A stretch of DNA of 64,000 bases from Heloderma charlesbogerti (GCA_026122225.1 JANEZZ010001895.1:1302001-1366000), one strand, 5' to 3'; shown: positions 9,780-21,176, counted from the first letter of the stretch. The notes: generated by a model not told the origin, from the sequence alone. Numbers and translations are program-made.

Positions 9780-10519
9780 TGTCAAGGGGAAGGGAAGGAG
9801 GATCCCCACCACCAGGACTGGCCCCAACCTCCCTGCGAGGGAGGACTGCCCAGGACTCGATCCCCTTCCCCAAAACAGGACTGGCCAAACCTGACCTTTC
9901 AGTCCCCCAAAATACCCAGTAGCCACCCTCTTAAGCCAAGAGGCACTGAAATTAGCACTGAGGTTATGCAGAGAGATCACACCAACTAATGGTTGGATAA
10001 AGGTTTATTAAGACCAACATAAAGGCGTAGAGGGAAAGGGAAGAATGGAAGTAGCAAGTTACACAGAGGGTACAAAGCTAAATCATTTAACTATAAACAG
10101 AGAAAGCTTCATGAATGCACATCCAAGCAAAATAATAAATCTACCTGGCCTATCCTTGCATACCTAAGTATGGATCTCCCTGGATAGCAACCAGCCACCT
10201 GCAGGTCCAGGACCACCAGGATGAAGGGAGACCCCATGCCTCAACCTCAGCCCACTTTTAAAGCCCAGCCTTAGCAACCCAGGGCAGATTTTCCTTCAGC
10301 CAACCACTGGCTCAGCCCCTGGGTGGACCGCCCTGGCCTCCAAGAGGCTGGAACTCCCTACCACCTCCAGCTGCTGGCACTGTGTAGTTAGCAGGGGCTG
10401 CACCTGGCCTTGGGCAAAGGGCCGAGGAGCCTCTAGATTACAAACAATTCCAGGTGGTTACCTCTGCCGTGACAGCCTGACCTGACCTTATGGCGGAAAG
10501 CAGGCTGTTATCGTTGACA
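9780..10519 (-). mobile_element. Solo LTR (740 bp), 5-bp duplication ACAGG
   Basis: Read on the minus strand it begins TGTCAACGATAACAGCC and ends CCTTGACA. Identical ACAGG flanks it at 9775-9779 and 10520-10524. A minus-strand AATAAA at 10004-10009 sets the orientation and puts about 225 bp after the polyadenylation signal. No coding region or second LTR is present, so it is a solo LTR. Both borders (TGTCA...TGACA) resemble those of the 530-bp LTR family at 33112 and 38998, but the interiors do not look alike. The type (Ty3/gypsy or endogenous retrovirus) cannot be settled without internal sequence. Confidence 0.8.
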
Positions 10520-10660
10520 ACAGGAAATACAGAGACATTGCAGTCAACTGGTTTCTTATATTGTTATATGCACACAGTGGTAAGGAACTACAGGGCTAAA
10601 GGTCATCCATAGCCAGCTACTGTTGTGCAACAGCAGCTGTAGGCGGTAATGCATCATACA

Positions 10661-10797
10661 CAAGCCTTTCCCAGCCTAGTGCCTTCCAGATGTTTCAGAC
10701 TTCAACTCTATCAGCCCCAGCCAGCATGGCTAATGTTCAGGAATGCTGGAAGTTGTAGTCTAAAACATCTGGAAGGGTACCAGGTCAGGGAGGGCTG
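10661..10797. mobile_element. Palindromic hAT-type MITE
   Basis: The arms 'cagcctagtgccttccagatgt' and 'acatctggaagggtaccagg' form the inverted repeat of the 135-bp family. The flanking 8-bp duplication is no longer clear. Confidence 0.75.
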
Positions 10798-11176
10798 CCA
10801 TATACAGTCAGCTGGGTCTAGATACAGGTTGCACAAACATTTTGGCCCCAAGGACCACATGTGATGCTGGTTCAAGGCTGTACAGTTGCACGCACACACA
10901 CATGTGCACACATATTCACATGCAGCTGCAGAATATACTCACAAGAGCAAGGTGTGTGAGGATTACTGGGAGAGGGAATGGAGAGCCTAGTCTCTCCCTC
11001 TCTCCTAGTGACCCTGATAGAGATTGTTCTTTCCTCACTGCTGCTACCAGTGAGGAAAGAGCAATCTGTATCAGGATTGCTGGGGGAGAGACTCCAGTGG
11101 CAAGGGACTGGGGCATACATGGGGACAATAGTTCAGGCCTTGAGCCACGAGTTATGCACCCCTGGTTGAGATCAAG

Positions 11177-11430
11177 AAGGGCCGGTCCTACCATTAGGCA
11201 GAGTGAGGCAGTTGCCTCAGGTAGCAGATGCTGGGAAGCAGAAGGAAAGTGTTGGAGTAGATAGCTGCTCCCCGTGAGCTACTCTGTTGCTTTCAGTTAC
11301 GATGGAGGATGCTGCCAATTGCCAGTATCGAAGGAAGACTGAACTGCTAGTCCCATTGCCTTTTGTATATGGAACTAGGGGGTGGGGGCGCTATCTTGTC
11401 CTTTGCCCCAGGCAGCTAAGTGTCTTAGGC
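11177..11430. mobile_element. Candidate hAT MITE (GGGCCGG-type)
   Basis: It begins 'agggccggtcctaccattagg', continues 'gaggcagttgcctcagg' and ends near 'gccccaggcagctaagtgtct'. The same layout is found at 23036-23300, so this is a dispersed non-autonomous element of about 250 bp. I see no clear target duplication. Confidence 0.5.
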
Positions 11431-12798
11431 TGTTTCTGAGATCAGTGCTGTGTATAGTTAGGAATGCTAGGCACTAAGTGGTTTGCACTATACATATTAC
11501 CCATAAAGATGAGATGTGAGAGAATCTGCCTCTGCTTTTGGTGATCTGGTACTGATGAGCACTGAACACATTCTCTCTCCTGAGAACACTGCCACGCTCA
11601 CTGTGATTGCTCCTTGCACTGGTTGTGGCTTGCCTGCTCTTGACATCACCTCTCTCCAGGACTGATGTTGTGCCTTGTGGGACAGCAGCATGCCTTTTCA
11701 AGGACAACATTGCTCTAAGGCAGGATGAGCTCTTGCCTGGCTGTCAGTTCTAAACTGCACAGCTTAAACTCAAGCTTTAACTCCATTTTGGAAAACCAAG
11801 CAGAGGAACAAACAATCAGCAAGACTGATGGTATTGGGAAGCCAAGCCATAAAACTATATAACAGCCTTTCCAGAATCAGTTTAGTGGGTAACAGATGCG
11901 TAGGTGTTACACATTTACTGTGTGGAAATCAGAAGTTGTCCCTCACAGGAAATCAGATGTCAACAACTTCTGTTGTTGAGGTGTTACATTTTCCCAGACA
12001 GCACTCAAAATATATTATGTCAAAATACAATTCTTCCCTCAGCTATTACACAGAAATAAGCATTATCACCTACTAATGTCTACAGGCCAAGCATGGTTAA
12101 AGTCACAGGAGTAGAGGCTGGCAAAAAGAAAGTGTTGGTAATGCCTTTTGGTGAAGGAAAAGGACGGTACAAATCCTAAAACAACAACTATATAATAAAC
12201 AAGTGTTTGAATAATGTAGGATTTCAGATAATAGTGATTCTATACTATCCATCCCTGCCCCGCCCTGGACTTCAGGAGAATTACTTCACATTTAGCAGTT
12301 CAAAGGGGAATGTGGCCACAGCTACATAGCACAATATATATCCTGGAATCCTAGAATAAAGGGAAGGCTATTCTTATAAAAGGCATGGTGGCTGCCTTCA
12401 GCCACATGCAGTTTACTCATGTTATGGATCACAACATTTGAATGGGTGGCTTTTGTTTCCTTGTGAGAAAGGGAGACCAGCATTGTTTGCCCAGAGATTC
12501 ATGGGACTAACTGTGAAGTGAAACAGTCCTTTCTATGCTCTAAACTTAAGAGATGCTGCTGGAAACAGAGCATTGCTAGGCATCTAAAAGATCTGAGGTC
12601 CAGGACCATAAGGCACAAATCTGCATAAAATGTTTTCATGCTAATTTCAATCTATATATGCAAATTTAGAAACTATTACTAGGATTTCTTTAAATTTCAC
12701 AGCCAATTAATTTCCCATCCAAAGTGTACCAAATAAAACAAATTATTTAATTCATTTGCACCCAGATAAAGCTGAATCAGTAGTTCTTCAGTTTCAAT

Positions 12799-13128
12799 GG
12801 TCGGGTTCGCACGATCACAGAGGGAAAATAAGCCATGGTCACAAGCCACCCAATTAGCATAATTACCCACACCAGCCATGGGTATCATGACATCTGAACC
12901 TGGAGAAGGTGACTGGCTGGGATGGTATACAAACCACCCTGCTACCCTAGAATGAGCCATGGGTTTTCAGAGTGATTTGTAAACCACCCCAGCCAGCCAC
13001 CCTCACCAGGTTCAGACGTCATGACAACACGTGCCCAGTGAGGATAATGCTAATTAGGTGGCTTGCAACCAGCACATGCAGGGAAACCACAGTGGCTTAT
13101 TTTCTCTCTGTGACCACGCAGACCCAGT
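12799..13128. mobile_element. Large palindromic MITE (about 330 bp)
   Basis: The left arm 'gatcacagagggaaaataagcc' recurs inverted on the right as 'ggcttattttctctctgtgac'. 'agccacccaattagcat' recurs inverted as 'atgctaattaggtggct'. The centre contains 'tctgaacctgg' and its inverse 'ccaggttcaga'. The whole unit is therefore a foldback element. The termini resemble 'GGGTTCGCACG', and the superfamily is probably hAT, though I see no firm target duplication. Confidence 0.65.
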
Positions 13129-13265
13129 CAGTGTATTGGCAATGGCTGTGAAAAGGTGTGAACAAATGCAGAAAAAAGAGTGGCTAATAAGTTTTACCAT
13201 GAACCGCTTCACACACACAACTGTGCAATTAAGCTTAGGAACAGAGATGTATAGAAATGTTATAA

Positions 13266-13300
13266 AATACATACATACATACATACATACATACTTCCAT
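13266..13300. repeat. (ATAC)n microsatellite
   Basis: About eight tandem copies of the four-base unit ATAC lie just upstream of a LINE-like 3' end. Confidence 0.9.
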
Positions 13301-13309
13301 TATGTAAAT

Positions 13310-13392
13310 TTGTTATTAGTATTGTATGCTGCCTAGAGTATGCGGCCAGATGGGCGGCTAATAAATCAAATAAATAAATAAACAATAAAAAT
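13310..13392 (+). mobile_element. L2-clade LINE 3' end
   Basis: 'gtatgctgcctagagtatgc' followed by 'gatgggcggctaataaatc' and (AAATA)n is the 3' end seen in better form at 45330-45415. Only the tail is left. Confidence 0.6.
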
Positions 13393-14129
13393 TAGCAGCA
13401 ATGGTAGGGATATTTTTCCTAAGCTTAACTGCCATGTACGGGGAATTTGGGGTGGGTGGGTGTTGCAGCATGTGCGAAGAGGAGGGTTAACCCTTCCTTC
13501 TCATCTGCAATCTCCTTTGAACATTGTTCCTGCATGGCAATTAAACTGGGGGGGGGAGACTTTTGTTAGCATCAATGGACACTCAGGGATGCAAGGAACA
13601 GACCTGGGGCCCTGGTAAATAGATTAGGAGCCAGAGCCCTATGGAGCCAGGCCTAGTAACCCCCTGGCTGGAAATAAGGAAGGAATTCCTGCAAGAGACA
13701 ACTTACAAACCAGTGACATGGACAGAAACAGAGCAGACATTCAGCAAGACATCTTAGCTCTTCATGCAGCAAGTTATACTGCAAGCAGAGTTTTCATGTG
13801 AGAAGCGCTCTCTGAGGAGACATAATTTTGACTAATTTAGAGCCATTCTACACCTTATGCAGCATGAGGTGGTAGACTGAGGTGGCAGACTGAGCTTCCA
13901 ACCCCAGGGAGGAGACGTCTTTTTTCAAGTCACCCCATGGTAAAAGCTCCCTGCCTGTAGAAAACTAGCACATTGGAGAGAGAACTACCTGAACCTTTCC
14001 TTCTGCTAGTTCTTTTACACACATGTTTCTTTCTTAATGTGGTAGAACCCCATGCTGGCAGCCTGAAATGGCACAACCCAAGAACTCGGCCAGCTCACAA
14101 CTTCTTCTCACATTATGCTTGCCATAATT

Positions 14130-14215
14130 TATTTTATTATTTATTTCATTTATTTAATTTCTGTACCTCCCAATAGCTGAAGCTCTCTGGGAGGTTCACA
14201 AAAATTAAAACCATG
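14130..14215. repeat. Fragment of a dispersed repeat ('cctcccaatagctgaagctct')
   Basis: A (TTTA)n run followed by 'ctgtacctcccaatagctgaag' and 'ctctctgggaggttcaca' is found again at 53630-53705. It looks like the reverse complement of a retroelement 3' tail that ends in (TAAA)n. Confidence 0.5.
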
Positions 14216-14668
14216 TAGGCCCACTGCAGCACAGCTCTACTTCCCATGCTGTTTGGATAACATGAGAACCCAGACCACAGAGGAAAAAGCCACATGCCAG
14301 CTGTTCCCGAATTGCCACCACTAGGGGATGCTGGTGTGAGTTGGAACTGCACAGGCACAAATGTTGGAAATCCCAGCTAGGAATGGTTACCTCTAGCTTT
14401 CCACCTTTTTAATCTGTGAATGACATTTCAATGACACCTCTGTGAGAGATGTTGGAATGTTACTTCCTATGGGCACATCCACACAACCCACTTCACCTAT
14501 CACTGGATAGTCTCTGCACCTCCGGGCAAGGCAACCTGGTCGCCCTGGGCGTAATTTGATGGCTTGAGCCCTCCTCCTTTGTCATGTGTAATTATGCAAG
14601 GCTCAGTTTTTCACACCTGTATGTGTTTTGGAGTATACTCCAGTTTTGCCCAGCTTTCTGTCACTCAC

Positions 14669-14854
14669 CTCCTTAGTGGTGCTTTCTGCTTTGACTTCAC
14701 AAGCTCCCGCAAAATACAGGCAAGCCGGTCAGATGGATCCTTCTGGGCAGCACTTTTCAGCCCCTTGATTTCCAGATCCCTCTGATGCAGCAACAGGAGC
14801 AGGGCACGTGGGTTTTCCAGCAGCTTTTGGTTCTGCTGCAGCATGGTGGATTCC
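14669..14854 (-). CDS. Exon C of unnamed coiled-coil protein gene (62 codons)
   Basis: This is a minus-strand internal exon with acceptor TTGACTTCTTTTGCAG and donor AGGAG followed by GTGAGTG. It receives two bases from the exon at 21886-22098 (CA plus G makes Gln) and donates AG to exon B. The product starts ESTMLQQNQKLLENPR and continues LLLHQRDLEIKGLK and LACILRELVKSKQK. It is helical, with leucines at heptad spacing in the first and last thirds, and a Lys/Arg-rich end. Only this frame is open across the exon when the phase is set by the neighbours; the next frame meets a TGA. I find no family motif that names the protein. Confidence 0.78.
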
Positions 14855-15374
14855 CTGCAAAAGAAGTCAAGTGCCAGGGTTTATATAGTGCAACCTCAAG
14901 GAGGACCTCTTTGGCACAGATAACAGGGAAGCTAATCATATGAGAGGCTGGAGACAGACAATAGTCTCCCTCCCCCCCCCCCCCGATAATTCAAAGCAGT
15001 GTGAAAGAAGAATTGCTACTCATGGTTTGTAAGCCCACTTTTGACTCTTGTAAATATTTCTGAATTCTTTCAAAAGTCTGCAAAACCTGTTTGACCAGAG
15101 GTGATAAGACAAAAGTGGTATGTATACACCACGGGAAGAAAGTCCTGACTCCAACACTACTGGCTGCCTCCAGTCAGTGAATTGTCATTTTCCAAGATTG
15201 GTCAATGGTGACTGAAAGATGTGAGAGAGAATTTTTTTTTTCTGGGGCCCGCAAACAACATTCTGCTATCCCACCTGCTGTATCCGTACTGTAATCAATC
15301 TTCCCTGCATATCTGGAGGTTCTGAGTTCAGATTTGCCATTAGCATCTAGTGGGACTAAAACACACACAAATAC

Positions 15375-15584
15375 CAGTGGAGGCTGGTGGCTCCTATGTC
15401 AGTGGGGCAGTGCATCCACTCTGGGTTTCGGCCAGAACTCTAGAGGAGATGTCCAAGGTGCTGAGTCCATTTTGGGGATAGGGTTCAGCACTCTGGATAG
15501 CTCCTTTAGAGTTCTGACCAGTTCTGACTGAAACCCAGAGCAGATTCACTGCCCCACTGACGTAGAAACTACCAGCCTCCACTA
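15375..15584. mobile_element. Palindromic hAT MITE, 210 bp, with 8-bp duplication
   Basis: The arms begin CAGTGGAGGCTGGTGG and, inverted on the right, TAGTGGAGGCTGGTAG; they fold back over most of the element. Flanks ACAAATAC (15367-15374) and ATAAATAC (15585-15592) match at 7 of 8 bases. Ends of the CAGTGG type and an 8-bp duplication place it in hAT. There is no coding capacity. Confidence 0.85.
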
Positions 15585-16016
15585 ATAAATACCAGTCAGT
15601 CAAAATCCTTATCTACCTGCCTGTCTCTCTTTGCACACACCTCTTTTTTATAGCACTGACTCTAAGGTTCAGTCTATATACATTATTTTTGACAACCGCA
15701 GGAAATAGCTTCCATGTGGCTGCTGCTTCACAAAGAGCCCTTAATATCAAGGGTCCAAACTATACATTACTTTTACATGCTCCCTACCCAAAGGGGAGGG
15801 GGCTGCAATTTGTATTGCCAAAATGTGATTTTTTTAAAAAACCACTTGTTGACAATACAAATAGCAGGCACAAGACCCCTGATCCATATTCAGACTGCGG
15901 TGGAGAGCATAGGTTTCAGGCTCCAGTATGCTAGAGTCTCAATCTGGATTGGGTCCCCTGCACTTACTTTAAAGAAAGAAGAAGAAAAAAGACATAGCTG
16001 CTAGTTACAGCTTTAA

Positions 16017-16435
16017 GGGCGCAATCCTATGGCCACTAGTCAGTGGCTAGACAGCCATAAGATACGTCAGTTCCCGGGAACCAACCTCGGAGCCTGTGCT
16101 CCAAGGTTGGTTCCCTGGGAGCCAACCTCCACCCCTTCCCACGCTGCCTCATAGGCATCGTCGAACGGCCTCACACTCCGCACTCAGAAGAGGAGCGTGG
16201 AGCGGCAAAAACGGGGCATTCATGGGGGCATGCCAGAGTGGGAGGGCGGAAGTCCAGCGTCTGCCCCCCCCACTCTGACTTCCCACTGCTAGACAGCTGA
16301 AACCAGTTGTTTAGCCATGAACGCAGGGCAGCTGAAGTGCGGGAACGATCCCCTCCATGCTTCTCCTGCCCTGCATTGGATAGGTGGTCACCTTTGAGTT
16401 CAGAGGTGGCTGCCTATTCTGATAGGATTGCGCCC
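16017..16435. mobile_element. PIF/Harbinger-like MITE, long form (419 bp)
   Basis: The termini GGGCGCAATCCTATG and TAGGATTGCGCCC are inverted copies, with TAA on the left. The interior carries the pair 'ggttggttcc' and 'gcattggataggtggt' also found at 27611-28006 in the opposite order. Intact duplications of TTA/TAA at sister copies suggest PIF/Harbinger. Confidence 0.7.
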
Positions 16436-16554
16436 TCCAGTAACTTGTAGCTTGGGTCTGGGACTTATCTGAAAGCCAATGCAGTCCAGTGGATATGGGA
16501 GACCTGTGGAAGGGGACACGCGACTGACTTGTTTGCTTTTGGAAACTCATATTT

Positions 16555-16745
16555 ATTAAATCATATTTTGATCCCACCTATTCTCCAAGGAACTCAGGAT
16601 GCCTTAAATTGGAAGTTTCCATTTTATTTTCACAACAAACCTGTGAGGTAGGCTAGAGACTTGCTCAAAGCCACCAACTTTACTTGAACCCAAATGCTCC
16701 CTAATACGTATTCAATACTGTACCCACTGACTATTACACCACCCT
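16555..16745 (-). mobile_element. tRNA-derived SINE, minus strand, degraded
   Basis: It reads 'tgatcccacctattctccaaggaactcaggatg', then 'cacaacaaacctgtgaggtagg' and 'actattacaccaccct'. These are worn versions of the segments seen at 50920-51150 in the same order. Confidence 0.6.
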
Positions 16746-16832
16746 TATTCAGTCTCAGATTCTCCATTTGAAAATGGGAATAGTAGTGGCCTACCTCCCA
16801 GGACTGTTGTGTTGATAGATATTATTTATTTA
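16745..16832 (+). mobile_element. MIR-like SINE fragment
   Basis: 'cagattctccatttgaaaatgggaatagtag' followed by 'cctacctcccaggactgttgtg' is the conserved core and 3' half of amniote MIR elements. Only about 90 bp survive. Confidence 0.6.
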
Positions 16833-16963
16833 GGATGCAATCCTATGCAAGTTCAGACCAAAAAAAGTTCTACAGCTTCCAGCATTCTCCAGTCAACCAT
16901 GCTGGCTGGAGAATGCTGGGAGTTGTAGGACTTTTTCTGTCTAGATATATATAGGATTGCACC
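16833..16963. mobile_element. PIF/Harbinger-like MITE, short palindromic form
   Basis: The termini GGATGCAATCCTATGCA and TATAGGATTGCACC are inverted. The centre has 'ccagcattctcc' and its inverse 'ggagaatgctgg'. It belongs to the same family as 20433-20566 and 26017-26149. Confidence 0.7.
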
Positions 16964-17271
16964 TTTTCTATGCTGCCCTTCCATAAAAACTCTCATAATA
17001 GCTTATGATGGAAGCAATAAACATATAAAAACAATAAAAGGTAAAATAGTAGAAGCAGCGTTGAAACAATGTCATGGAAATTCAACAGAATAGATAAAGC
17101 CAGAATCAAAATCAATACTACATGCTAGAATATTTGGCAGATAAAAAGGTCTTTGCCTCACACTGGAATTACATCAAAGTTGGCATCAGACAAGGTTACC
17201 TGGGAAAGGCATTCCATAGATGGGGTGCCATGACTGAAAAAGCCTTCTCCCCACCTCATGGATTAGAGCAA

Positions 17272-17540
17272 GGGTGAAAAACATCTGCCCCTTCATGTGG
17301 CCTTCTGCAAGGGATCATTTAGACCTTTGGAAAGAGTGATCTGTTCCTTCCCCAGCAGCCACTGGGTGGAAAGAGAGAAGGGGATATAAGACAGAGAGAG
17401 AAGGGGTGGCAGAGAGAGAGAGAGAAGATGTTGCCCAGCCCACCTTTGGCTCTTGCTGGACCCACCACTGGCATGTTGCCCTTGATAGATTACCCCCAAG
17501 GCAATGTGGCTCTTGATGGAAAAAAGGTTTCCTACCCCAG
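17272..17540. mobile_element. Candidate hAT MITE (GGTGAAAAAC-type)
   Basis: The left end 'caagggtgaaaaacatctgcc' and right end 'gaaaaaaggtttcctaccccag' are inverted, hAT-like termini (CAGGGGTGGGAAACC type). The flanks ATTAGAG and CTTAGGG match partly. There is no coding region. Confidence 0.55.
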
Positions 17541-19207
17541 CTTAGGGAGAAAGCTGAATAAAAAACAGTTTCTGTAATTCACTTCAACATGAATGCATCC
17601 CCCCCACGATTCTTATGGTTGTTCACCTGCAGTCTAATGTCCGCTCCCAACTGGCATGTACCTTCTGCATGACCTTTTTTTCTGTTTTGCATCAAGCCAG
17701 TTTCTCTTGTCCTCCTAGAATCCATCTTGACTCTCAATATGTTGGAATAACTACTGAATGTCTGCTATGCAGGGCTCTGTTCAACAGCCTCCAATCTCTC
17801 CTCCTCCCTCCTCCTTGCAACTCAGGGGTCAGCTTTTTTGGCTCCAGCAAGCAGGGATTCCTGCAATATCTTGGCTCCTCTAAGATCCGGAGGTTGTTTT
17901 ACCTGTCTCCATCTGTCTCCCATTCCTTTCACTTGATCTCAAAAGCAGCAAATTGAATGGTTTTGTGTTTGAAATCCTCTGGTTGCCATGGGGTGGGGGT
18001 GGGGAATTAAACTGCTAAAATATGCAACTTTGCCTGCTAGGTAAAGGCAAATAAAGGGATGGAAGACATTACAGCCCCCTCCTCCCCACTCCCTTTAAAA
18101 TCCTTCAGAAATAATAAGACTCTTTCCTACTTCAGTCCAGAGGTAACAAGAAGGGGGAAACAGGTTTTGCAGACAAGTTCCTGCTAAAGCATATCACGCT
18201 GCAATTCCTGGATTGTTTAATCCAAGAATTGCCAAGGACAAGCGAAGAGACGAGCAGGCCGCCTCCCACACATTCATCATTTCTACTTTTGATTAACAGC
18301 CCAGGAACGTCCCACTCATGGGTAGTTTCGTGATGTGCAAACCTGGAAACTACCCACATTTTGTTCTTGGGTTAACGCAGAGTTGTTCAACCCATAAACA
18401 GGATTCCTCCAGGGATGGCAATGACATGGGCTTGAGGCCAGGTCATTAATGGGCACTGCCTAACCTGCTATAGTGTTACCATCATCCAAATGTGCGTCCA
18501 GATTAGTTACAGATAATCAGTGCAGGTGCTTCAGTCTTTCACTTGCTCTCTATCTGTTTCATTCCTGGCTAGGTTAACTGCTGCTGGGCAAAAAACCTGC
18601 AAGTGCATGCTCTCTTTCCAGGAGAGCTGTGTGCATGCCTCTGCTCTGCCTCCCTTTCTTATCTCTTCTGAGCAACTGCTCAGATAGTCACTTCAGGCAT
18701 TACTGCAGGGGGAGACAGTGTGTCCAGGAATACAGCTCTCCCTGGTTCCCAAATATAGGCCTGATGTGCTTCCCCAAACCAATCGGGATCCAGTGATTAT
18801 TATGCAAAGGGGCATCCATAGAGGACACCCATAGGCAAGAGCAGTCTTTGTTTCTTCCCCCCACCCTGCCCCAAATTTCTTCCCGCACCTGTGAGGACCT
18901 TCCTGCTCTGTTGCTAATCTCATCAAGGTAAGGGCACAGGGAGAGCGGGGCAGAGCAGTGCAGCATGACAGAGTGAACTGAGCCTCTTCTGTACTGCATG
19001 TGTACGTTATTATTTCATCCCCCTGGGCAATGGGAAGCCACAGATTCACACACACACGCGTGCTCAGGTCCAAACCTGTCGGTGTGTGTGCATGTGTGGG
19101 GATCCTTAGTATCTTAACTGTTCATAGTTGCATAGAAGAAACAAACACTGATGGGAAGAGCCCCACCTTGTGACATTTTGCCTTATAATGCATCTCTTTA
19201 TTGGGAA

Positions 19208-19308
19208 TATGTTGGGCTGCAAGTCCCATCATCCCCCACTATGCATGCTAGGGCTCATGGGAATTGCAACCCAACAACATCTGAAGGGCTGCCTGTTTCC
19301 AGCTCTGT
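19208..19308. mobile_element. Palindromic hAT-type MITE, truncated
   Basis: 'ttgggctgcaagtcccatcat' and 'atgggaattgcaacccaa' are the inner arms of the 135-bp family. The outer ends are lost. Confidence 0.55.
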
Positions 19309-19508
19309 CTTGAAAGTACAAGACTCCTCTTGAGTTCTGAGCCTGTGAGCTCTTTGTAAGAACTGTTCACATCATTCCAATATTTTCATGGCAATATTAC
19401 TTCCTTACTATCATGACAGCATCAGAAGGGTGATACAGAAAATGTCAACAGATATGCCCAAGTGAACACATGATAGTGAAGTCATGACATCCAGTTGTAA
19501 CACTCTAA

Positions 19509-19592
19509 GGACACAATCCTATGCATGTCTGGCTGGGGAATGTTGGGAGTTGTAGGACTTTTCTCTGCCTAAACATGCATAGGATTGCACCC
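19509..19592. mobile_element. PIF/Harbinger-like MITE, half-length copy with TAA duplication
   Basis: The ends are GGACACAATCCTATGCATG and CATGCATAGGATTGCACCC. TAA lies on both sides (19506-19508 and 19593-19595). One arm of the palindrome is shortened. Confidence 0.7.
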
Positions 19593-19597
19593 TAAAT

Positions 19598-19706
19598 CAG
19601 CCTACCCCCAACCTGGTGCTCTCCAGATGTGTTGGATTATAACTCCCATCTTCCCCAGCAAGCTTGCTGATTGCAGATTATGGGGGCACCAAGCTGGGGA
19701 TGGCTG
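19598..19706. mobile_element. Palindromic hAT-type MITE with 8-bp duplication
   Basis: The ends are CAGCCTACCCCCAACC and AGCTGGGGATGGCTG. Flanks CCCTAAAT and CTCTAAAC match at 6 of 8. It stands directly beside the Harbinger-like copy that ends at 19592. Confidence 0.75.
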
Positions 19707-19817
19707 CTCTAAACCAAAGTAACGTGGGTATACTTCCTCTAGGGTAGGACTTCTGTTCCTATAAGAACTCCGAGGAGGACAGAAGCTTCTCCCACTTCGG
19801 TGACAGTAAAACCTCAC

Positions 19818-19952
19818 CTTATGAACATCACCTTTTTTAGAGATCTTGGAAGGAATAAGTGGAATATGGCAACTCGATTCCATCTCAGGATAGAATACAG
19901 CAGTTCTAATAACAGTATTTTCGTATACAGCCACCAAAACGAAATCCAGTGA
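19818..19952 (-). CDS. Candidate exon (45 codons), phase does not fit its neighbours
   Basis: The minus strand has a good branch-point-like CTAAC, then no AG until TATACGAG, then an open stretch ending in AAG followed by the donor GTGAGG. In phase 0 it reads SLDFVLVAVYENTVIRTAVF and continues to IPLIPSKISKKGDVHK. This looks like alternating beta-strand sequence. It faintly recalls the GAE-like middle domain of BBS2 ('...TIIRAV...'), but too weakly to name. It lies between exon D and exon C, which join perfectly without it in a different phase. So it may be an alternative exon read in a second open frame, part of another transcript, or chance. Confidence 0.3.
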
Positions 19953-20365
19953 CTCGTATAACAGGTGCGTTTCCAAAGCCAAAATCCAAATTTAAAGTGT
20001 TAGAATATGCAGAAGATCAGGCTACATTATTTCAAATGTCTTTTTCAGAAGGGTGGGAACTGATTTCCATGGCCTCGGACTAATCTGGGCCAGCCAGAAC
20101 TAGATTTGCCAAATTAAATGCAGAATAGGATTCCTGCACATTTTAATATTGGTATGGAAGGAAACCATTTCAGAATCTTAATGGAAATAATAGTTAATAT
20201 TTAAAATTTAAATAATATAATATTTAATTTAAACAAATATTTAAACAAATAATTGTATAGCACTTAGTGCTCAGTCCATATGTACAGTTCACATATATTA
20301 CTTCAGTAAATCCTACATTCAGTAAATCTGTTAGGCCAGTATTTCTGTCTTCATGTTATGGAGGA

Positions 20366-20390
20366 GTGTGTGTGTGTGTGTGTGTGTGCT
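20366..20390. repeat. (GT)n microsatellite
   Basis: About ten uninterrupted GT units. Confidence 0.9.
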
Positions 20391-20432
20391 GGAACTGAGC
20401 TTGAAAGACAGAGCCTTGCCTAAAGCCACTTA

Positions 20433-20566
20433 GGGCACAATCCTATGCATGTTTAGACAAAAAATAGTACTATAACTCCAAGCATGCCTCAGCCAGCCTG
20501 GGTAGCTGGGGCATGCTGGGAGTTGTAGGACTTTTTTTCTGTCTAGACATACATAGGATTGCGCCC
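20433..20566. mobile_element. PIF/Harbinger-like palindromic MITE with perfect TTA duplication
   Basis: The ends are GGGCACAATCCTATGCATG and CATAGGATTGCGCCC. TTA is present on both sides (20430-20432 and 20567-20569). The centre carries 'agcatgcctcagcc' against 'ggggcatgct'. The 3-bp TTA/TAA target is the mark of PIF/Harbinger elements. The copy is 134 bp long with no coding region. Confidence 0.82.
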
Positions 20567-21176
20567 TTAGTGAGTCCTTTCCCCCCCAATGCAGGACTAT
20601 TATGGGAGAAACTCCATCTGCCAGCCCCTGTTCTTGTACATATGTATGGCAACCACAGGATCCTTGTTCTACACCGAAGCAGGCAGTCCAAGCTGGAGCC
20701 TGTGGACAACTATTCTTAACCTTTCAGAGAAATACAGGCATGTGGGTTGGGTGGGGGAATATATTGGAATGCAAAATCCACATTTTTAACTTTTATTTTT
20801 CAAATCAGGTCAGCAACTAGATCAGATTACAGCCCCTGCTTCCCCAGTTAAGCAGCGCGGATTGCAATGTAATTTACATTCTGATTGCACATGTGGGGGG
20901 TAAAACCAGTGAAAGTACATTAAGTGATAGCTAATCAGTGTTATGTGTTCTTGAGCATATAGCCCAGATGAGTGAACAATGAACAGACAGCCTTTGGGAG
21001 AGGTTTGCCACCCAAGAGTATATAAACAAGATTACTTCATGTAGATTGGTTACCCCAAATGCCTCACACAGTGCGATGTTGTATATGTAGCATCTTAGTT
21101 GTATTTGATTATTTCATGCTTCATAAAATGCATGTATTTGGCACCTTGGTTTCTTTAGAATGCAAAAAACATTTTA

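Noticed and set aside
10842..11264. 140-codon plus-strand frame and three overlapping ones
   Set aside because: There is no ATG context, splice site or protein pattern. The region includes a CA-rich repeat and an internal inverted repeat ('gattgttctttcctcactg' against 'cagtgaggaaagagcaatc'), and ends in a MITE.
19818..19952. Naming the candidate exon BBS2
   Set aside because: The likeness is confined to a few residues, BBS2 is strongly conserved among vertebrates, and the neighbouring exons do not match BBS2.
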